Of a stretch of 7,711 nucleotides of DNA, positions 5,755 to 7,711 are shown piece by piece. Source of the DNA: Eubacteriales bacterium. GTDB lineage: Bacteria > Bacillota > Clostridia > Christensenellales > SZUA-584. The DNA is taken from the NCBI GenBank assembly GCA_028711205.1, contig JAQTSP010000122.1, forward strand, positions 1-7,711. Direction: 5' to 3'. The translations under genes were made by a program, and so were the position numbers. A model generated the notes under the pieces. The model saw nothing but the letters and a program-made list of their open reading frames with translations. It was not told where the DNA came from and ran no database searches. Within the stretch, counting starts at the first letter, position 1. Each line of letters begins with the position of its first letter.

Positions 5755-6402
5755 ATGATTAAAGCAAGTGATGTAAAAGATTTAAGAGAAAAGACAGGCG
5801 CCGGCATGATGGACTGTAAAAATGCGCTTGTCGAGGCAGACGGCGATATGGAAAAGGCCATCAAGGTGCTTCGTGAAAAAGGCCTTGCGTCCGCGGCAAA
5901 AAAAGCCGGCCGGATCGCGGCGGAAGGCGTTGTTGAGAGTTACATTCATATGGGTGGTAAAATCGGCGTGCTTGTCGAGATCAACTGCGAGACGGATTTT
6001 GTTGCAAAGACACCCGCGTTCCTGACGTTTGTTAAGGATATTGCGATGCAGATCGCGGCGTCGAGCCCGCTGTTCGTTGATACCGACGAGGTGCCGGAGG
6101 AAGAGATCAACAAGGAAAAAGAAATCCTCAGGGTGCAGGCGTTAAACGAAGGTAAGCCGGCAAGTATCGTTGATAAAATGGTGGACGGCCGTATCAAAAA
6201 GTATCTCAAAGAGGTCTGCCTACTCGAACAGCCGTTTATCAGGGATCAGGATAAAACGATCAGGGATCTTGTCACCGAGAAGATTGCCGAGATCGGCGAA
6301 AAGATAGCCATCAGACGCTTTACCCGCTATGAGATGGGTGAGGGCCTGCAAAAAAGAGAAGACGATTTTGCGCAGGAGGTCATGAAACAGACGTCCAAAT
6401 AA
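5755..6402 (+). CDS. tsf: Translation elongation factor Ts
   Basis: EF-Ts is the nucleotide exchange factor that releases GDP from EF-Tu. The protein has 215 residues, the short form seen in many Gram-positives, against about 280 in E. coli. The N-terminal UBA-like domain (LREKTGAGMMDCKNAL, 10-25) contacts EF-Tu. The catalytic INCETDFVAKTPAF segment follows (76-89), with Asp81 and Phe82, the residues known to disturb the Mg-GDP site. The C-terminal part contains LLEQPFIRD, KTIRDLV and IRRFTRYEMGEG. A GGAG site at 5740-5743 precedes the ATG by 11 bases, a slightly long spacing. It is co-transcribed with rpsB and ends at a strong terminator 10 bases after the stop. Confidence 0.97.
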   Translation: MIKASDVKDLREKTGAGMMDCKNALVEADGDMEKAIKVLREKGLASAAKKAGRIAAEGVVESYIHMGGKIGVLVEINCETDFVAKTPAFLTFVKDIAMQIAASSPLFVDTDEVPEEEINKEKEILRVQALNEGKPASIVDKMVDGRIKKYLKEVCLLEQPFIRDQDKTIRDLVTEKIAEIGEKIAIRRFTRYEMGEGLQKREDDFAQEVMKQTSK

Positions 6403-6412
6403 TGGCGTTTTG

Positions 6413-6443
6413 GGGAGAGCGGCAAAATCGCTCTCCCTTTTTT
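6413..6443 (+). terminator. Intrinsic terminator of the rpsB-tsf operon
   Basis: GGGAGAGCG (6413-6421) and CGCTCTCCC (6429-6437) form a perfect 9-bp GC-rich stem with a 7-base loop, followed at once by six T (6438-6443). It means pyrH and frr need their own promoter or rely on read-through. Confidence 0.93.
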
Positions 6444-6445
6444 AC

Positions 6446-6476
6446 GGGGGTCCCCGAAAAGCCGCAGGATTTTTGG
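6446..6476 (+). repeat. GGGGTCCCCG-type hairpin repeat, copy B
   Basis: Two bases after the terminator T-run, GGGGGTCCCCG begins. It is followed by arms 6454-6463 and 6467-6476 that pair over ten positions (one G/A mismatch, one G-U) around a GCA loop, the same loop as in copy A. The 18 bases at 6447-6464 recur exactly at 6487-6504. The 3' arm lacks the final CGGGG of copy A, so this copy may be decayed. Confidence 0.6.
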
Positions 6477-6485
6477 TGTGTGATG

Positions 6486-6510
6486 CGGGGTCCCCGAAAA
6501 GCCGGATTTT
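6486..6510 (+). repeat. GGGGTCCCCG-type repeat, copy C (truncated)
   Basis: An exact 18-base match to copy B, 40 bases downstream, then GATTTT. The GCA loop and most of the right arm are missing. With copy B it fills most of the 138-base tsf-pyrH gap. No convincing promoter for pyrH could be picked out in this gap, though one must exist here unless transcription reads through. Confidence 0.6.
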
Positions 6511-6540
6511 AAATGAATTGAATAAGAAGGAGATGCGCCT

Positions 6541-7251
6541 ATGCCAATGTATAACCGGATTATTTTGAAGATTAGCGGAGAAGCCCTGTCGGGCAACACG
6601 GAAACGGGTTTTGATTTTGAAGTGATTGGCCGGATCGCGGATCAGGTCATCGAAGTCGTCAAAATGGGTGTCGAGACCGGCATTATCGTGGGCGGCGGCA
6701 ACATATGGCGAGGACGGAGCGGCGTGGGCATGGACAGGACAACGGCCGACCATATGGGCATGCTGGCGACCGTTATCAACGCGCTCGCGATGCAGGACGC
6801 GCTTGAAAACAAGGGTATGCAGACACGGGTGCAGACGGCGATCGAGATGCGGCAGATTGCCGAACCGTACATCAGACGGCGGGCGATGCGCCATCTTGAA
6901 AAAGGGCGCGTGGTCATTTTCGCGTGCGGTACGGGCAACCCGTATTTTTCGACGGATACCGCGGCGGCTTTGAGGGCGGCAGAGATCGAAGCCGACCTGA
7001 TATTGCTGGCGAAAAATGTGGACGGCGTCTATGACAGCGATCCGAAAATCAACAAAAATGCAAAAAAATATGATTTTATCAGCTATATCGACGTGATCAA
7101 CCAGGGGCTTGCGGTCATGGACACCACGGCGGTGTCGCTTTGTATGGACAACAACATACCGATCGTATGCTTTGGTGTAGACATAGAAGACGGGATAAAA
7201 AAAGTCGTCATGGGTGAGCCCATAGGCACGCGAATCAATTCAAGGCCATAA
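6541..7251 (+). CDS. pyrH: UMP kinase
   Basis: Bacterial UMP kinase phosphorylates UMP to UDP with ATP in pyrimidine nucleotide synthesis; it is a cytosolic hexamer of the amino acid kinase family, typically activated by GTP and inhibited by UTP. The 236-residue protein has family length and motifs: LKISGEAL (9-16, phosphate-binding Lys10), GGGNIWRG (51-58), DRTTADHMGMLATVINALA, the uridylate-site segment GTGNPYFSTDTAA (130-142), KNVDGVYDSDP and GLAVMDTTA. The ATG has an AAGGAG site at 6527-6532, eight bases upstream. It lies after the rpsB-tsf terminator and 21 bases before frr, the standard order in Bacillota. Confidence 0.97.
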   Translation: MPMYNRIILKISGEALSGNTETGFDFEVIGRIADQVIEVVKMGVETGIIVGGGNIWRGRSGVGMDRTTADHMGMLATVINALAMQDALENKGMQTRVQTAIEMRQIAEPYIRRRAMRHLEKGRVVIFACGTGNPYFSTDTAAALRAAEIEADLILLAKNVDGVYDSDPKINKNAKKYDFISYIDVINQGLAVMDTTAVSLCMDNNIPIVCFGVDIEDGIKKVVMGEPIGTRINSRP

Positions 7252-7272
7252 ATTTTTGAGGAGGGTGTAAAC

Positions 7273-7711
7273 ATGTATGTAAAACACGAAGCGCTGGACA
7301 GTGCAAAAGCAAAGATGGAAAAAACAATTGCTGTCTTTAAGAAAGATCTGTCGCATATCCGTGCAGGACGCGCGAACCCGCAGCTTCTCGACGGTATCAT
7401 GGTCGATTATTACGGCACGCCGACACCGCTGAACCAGGTGGGCAACATATCCGCGCCCGAGCCGCGCATGCTGATCGTTTCGGTATGGGATACGAGTATC
7501 ATGTCGGATGTTGAAAAGGCGATCATGAAGTCTGATCTTGGCATCAACCCGTCGAATGACGGCAAGGTCATCCGGCTTGTGATGCCCGAGCTGACCGAAG
7601 AGAGAAGACGCGGTCTGGCCAAAACGATACATAAAAAAGGCGAGGAAAGCAAAGTCGCGATAAGAAACAACCGCCGCGAGGCCAACGAAGCGTTTAAAAA
7701 AGCAAAAAAAG
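7273..7711 (+). CDS. frr: Ribosome recycling factor, 5' part (runs off window)
   Basis: RRF works with EF-G to split the post-termination ribosome so subunits can be reused. The frame is open from ATG 7273 to the window end, 146 codons of a protein usually near 185 residues. Visible features are the first long helix (MEKTIAVFKKDLSHIRAGRANP, residues 15-36), domain II (LLDGIMVDYYGTPTPLNQVGNI through SVWD), the GINPSNDGKVIRLVMPELTEERR segment, and the third-helix arginines Arg131, Arg134 and Arg135 in IRNNRRE, matching the conserved arginines of E. coli RRF. GAGGAGGG at 7258-7265 is seven bases from the start. The 21-base gap from pyrH implies co-transcription. Missing only its C-terminal end. 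Confidence 0.96.
   Translation, partial: MYVKHEALDSAKAKMEKTIAVFKKDLSHIRAGRANPQLLDGIMVDYYGTPTPLNQVGNISAPEPRMLIVSVWDTSIMSDVEKAIMKSDLGINPSNDGKVIRLVMPELTEERRRGLAKTIHKKGEESKVAIRNNRREANEAFKKAKK

Noticed and set aside
6446..6510. CRISPR-like direct repeats
   Set aside because: Only two copies with one 22-base spacer-like gap, a third unrelated in spacing 6 kb away, and no cas genes; these are dispersed hairpin repeats.

Overview
The window reads as ordinary chromosome of a Gram-positive anaerobe-type Bacillota, most likely class Clostridia. The reasons are SepF plus DivIVA as division proteins, a DUF5665-type small membrane protein, strong GGAGG ribosome binding sites, and the conserved order rpsB-tsf-pyrH-frr. 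This placement is inferred from gene content and style; no species is claimed. All eight recognised genes lie on the + strand. No tRNA, rRNA, CRISPR array, insertion sequence or phage gene was seen.

Left part (1-2143): the 3' end of sepF, a perfect 15-bp hairpin terminator, a GGGGTCCCCG-type hairpin repeat, then divIVA, whose acidic linker holds five tandem 30-bp repeats, and a 99-residue DUF5665-like membrane protein. SepF tethers FtsZ to the membrane, and DivIVA marks curved membrane at poles and septa.

Middle part (2144-4750): a consensus-like promoter flanked by two inverted repeats, a GT4 glycosyltransferase of the diacylglycerol-glucosyltransferase type, then a polytopic flippase-like protein (LPG synthase TM / UPF0104 family), closed by an intrinsic terminator. 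The pair probably makes and handles a membrane glycolipid or a related envelope polymer precursor. The exact product cannot be read from sequence.

Right part (4751-7711): an extended -10 promoter and a structured leader lead into rpsB (ribosomal protein S2) and tsf (EF-Ts), closed by a strong terminator. Two more GGGGTCCCCG repeats follow, then pyrH (UMP kinase) and the first 146 codons of frr (ribosome recycling factor), which runs off the window.

Nothing here looks like a new multi-gene system. The best leads are small: a possible three-way-junction leader RNA before rpsB, a dispersed GGGGTCCCCG hairpin repeat sitting just downstream of terminators, the in-frame repeat expansion in DivIVA, and the palindromes in front of the glycosyltransferase.
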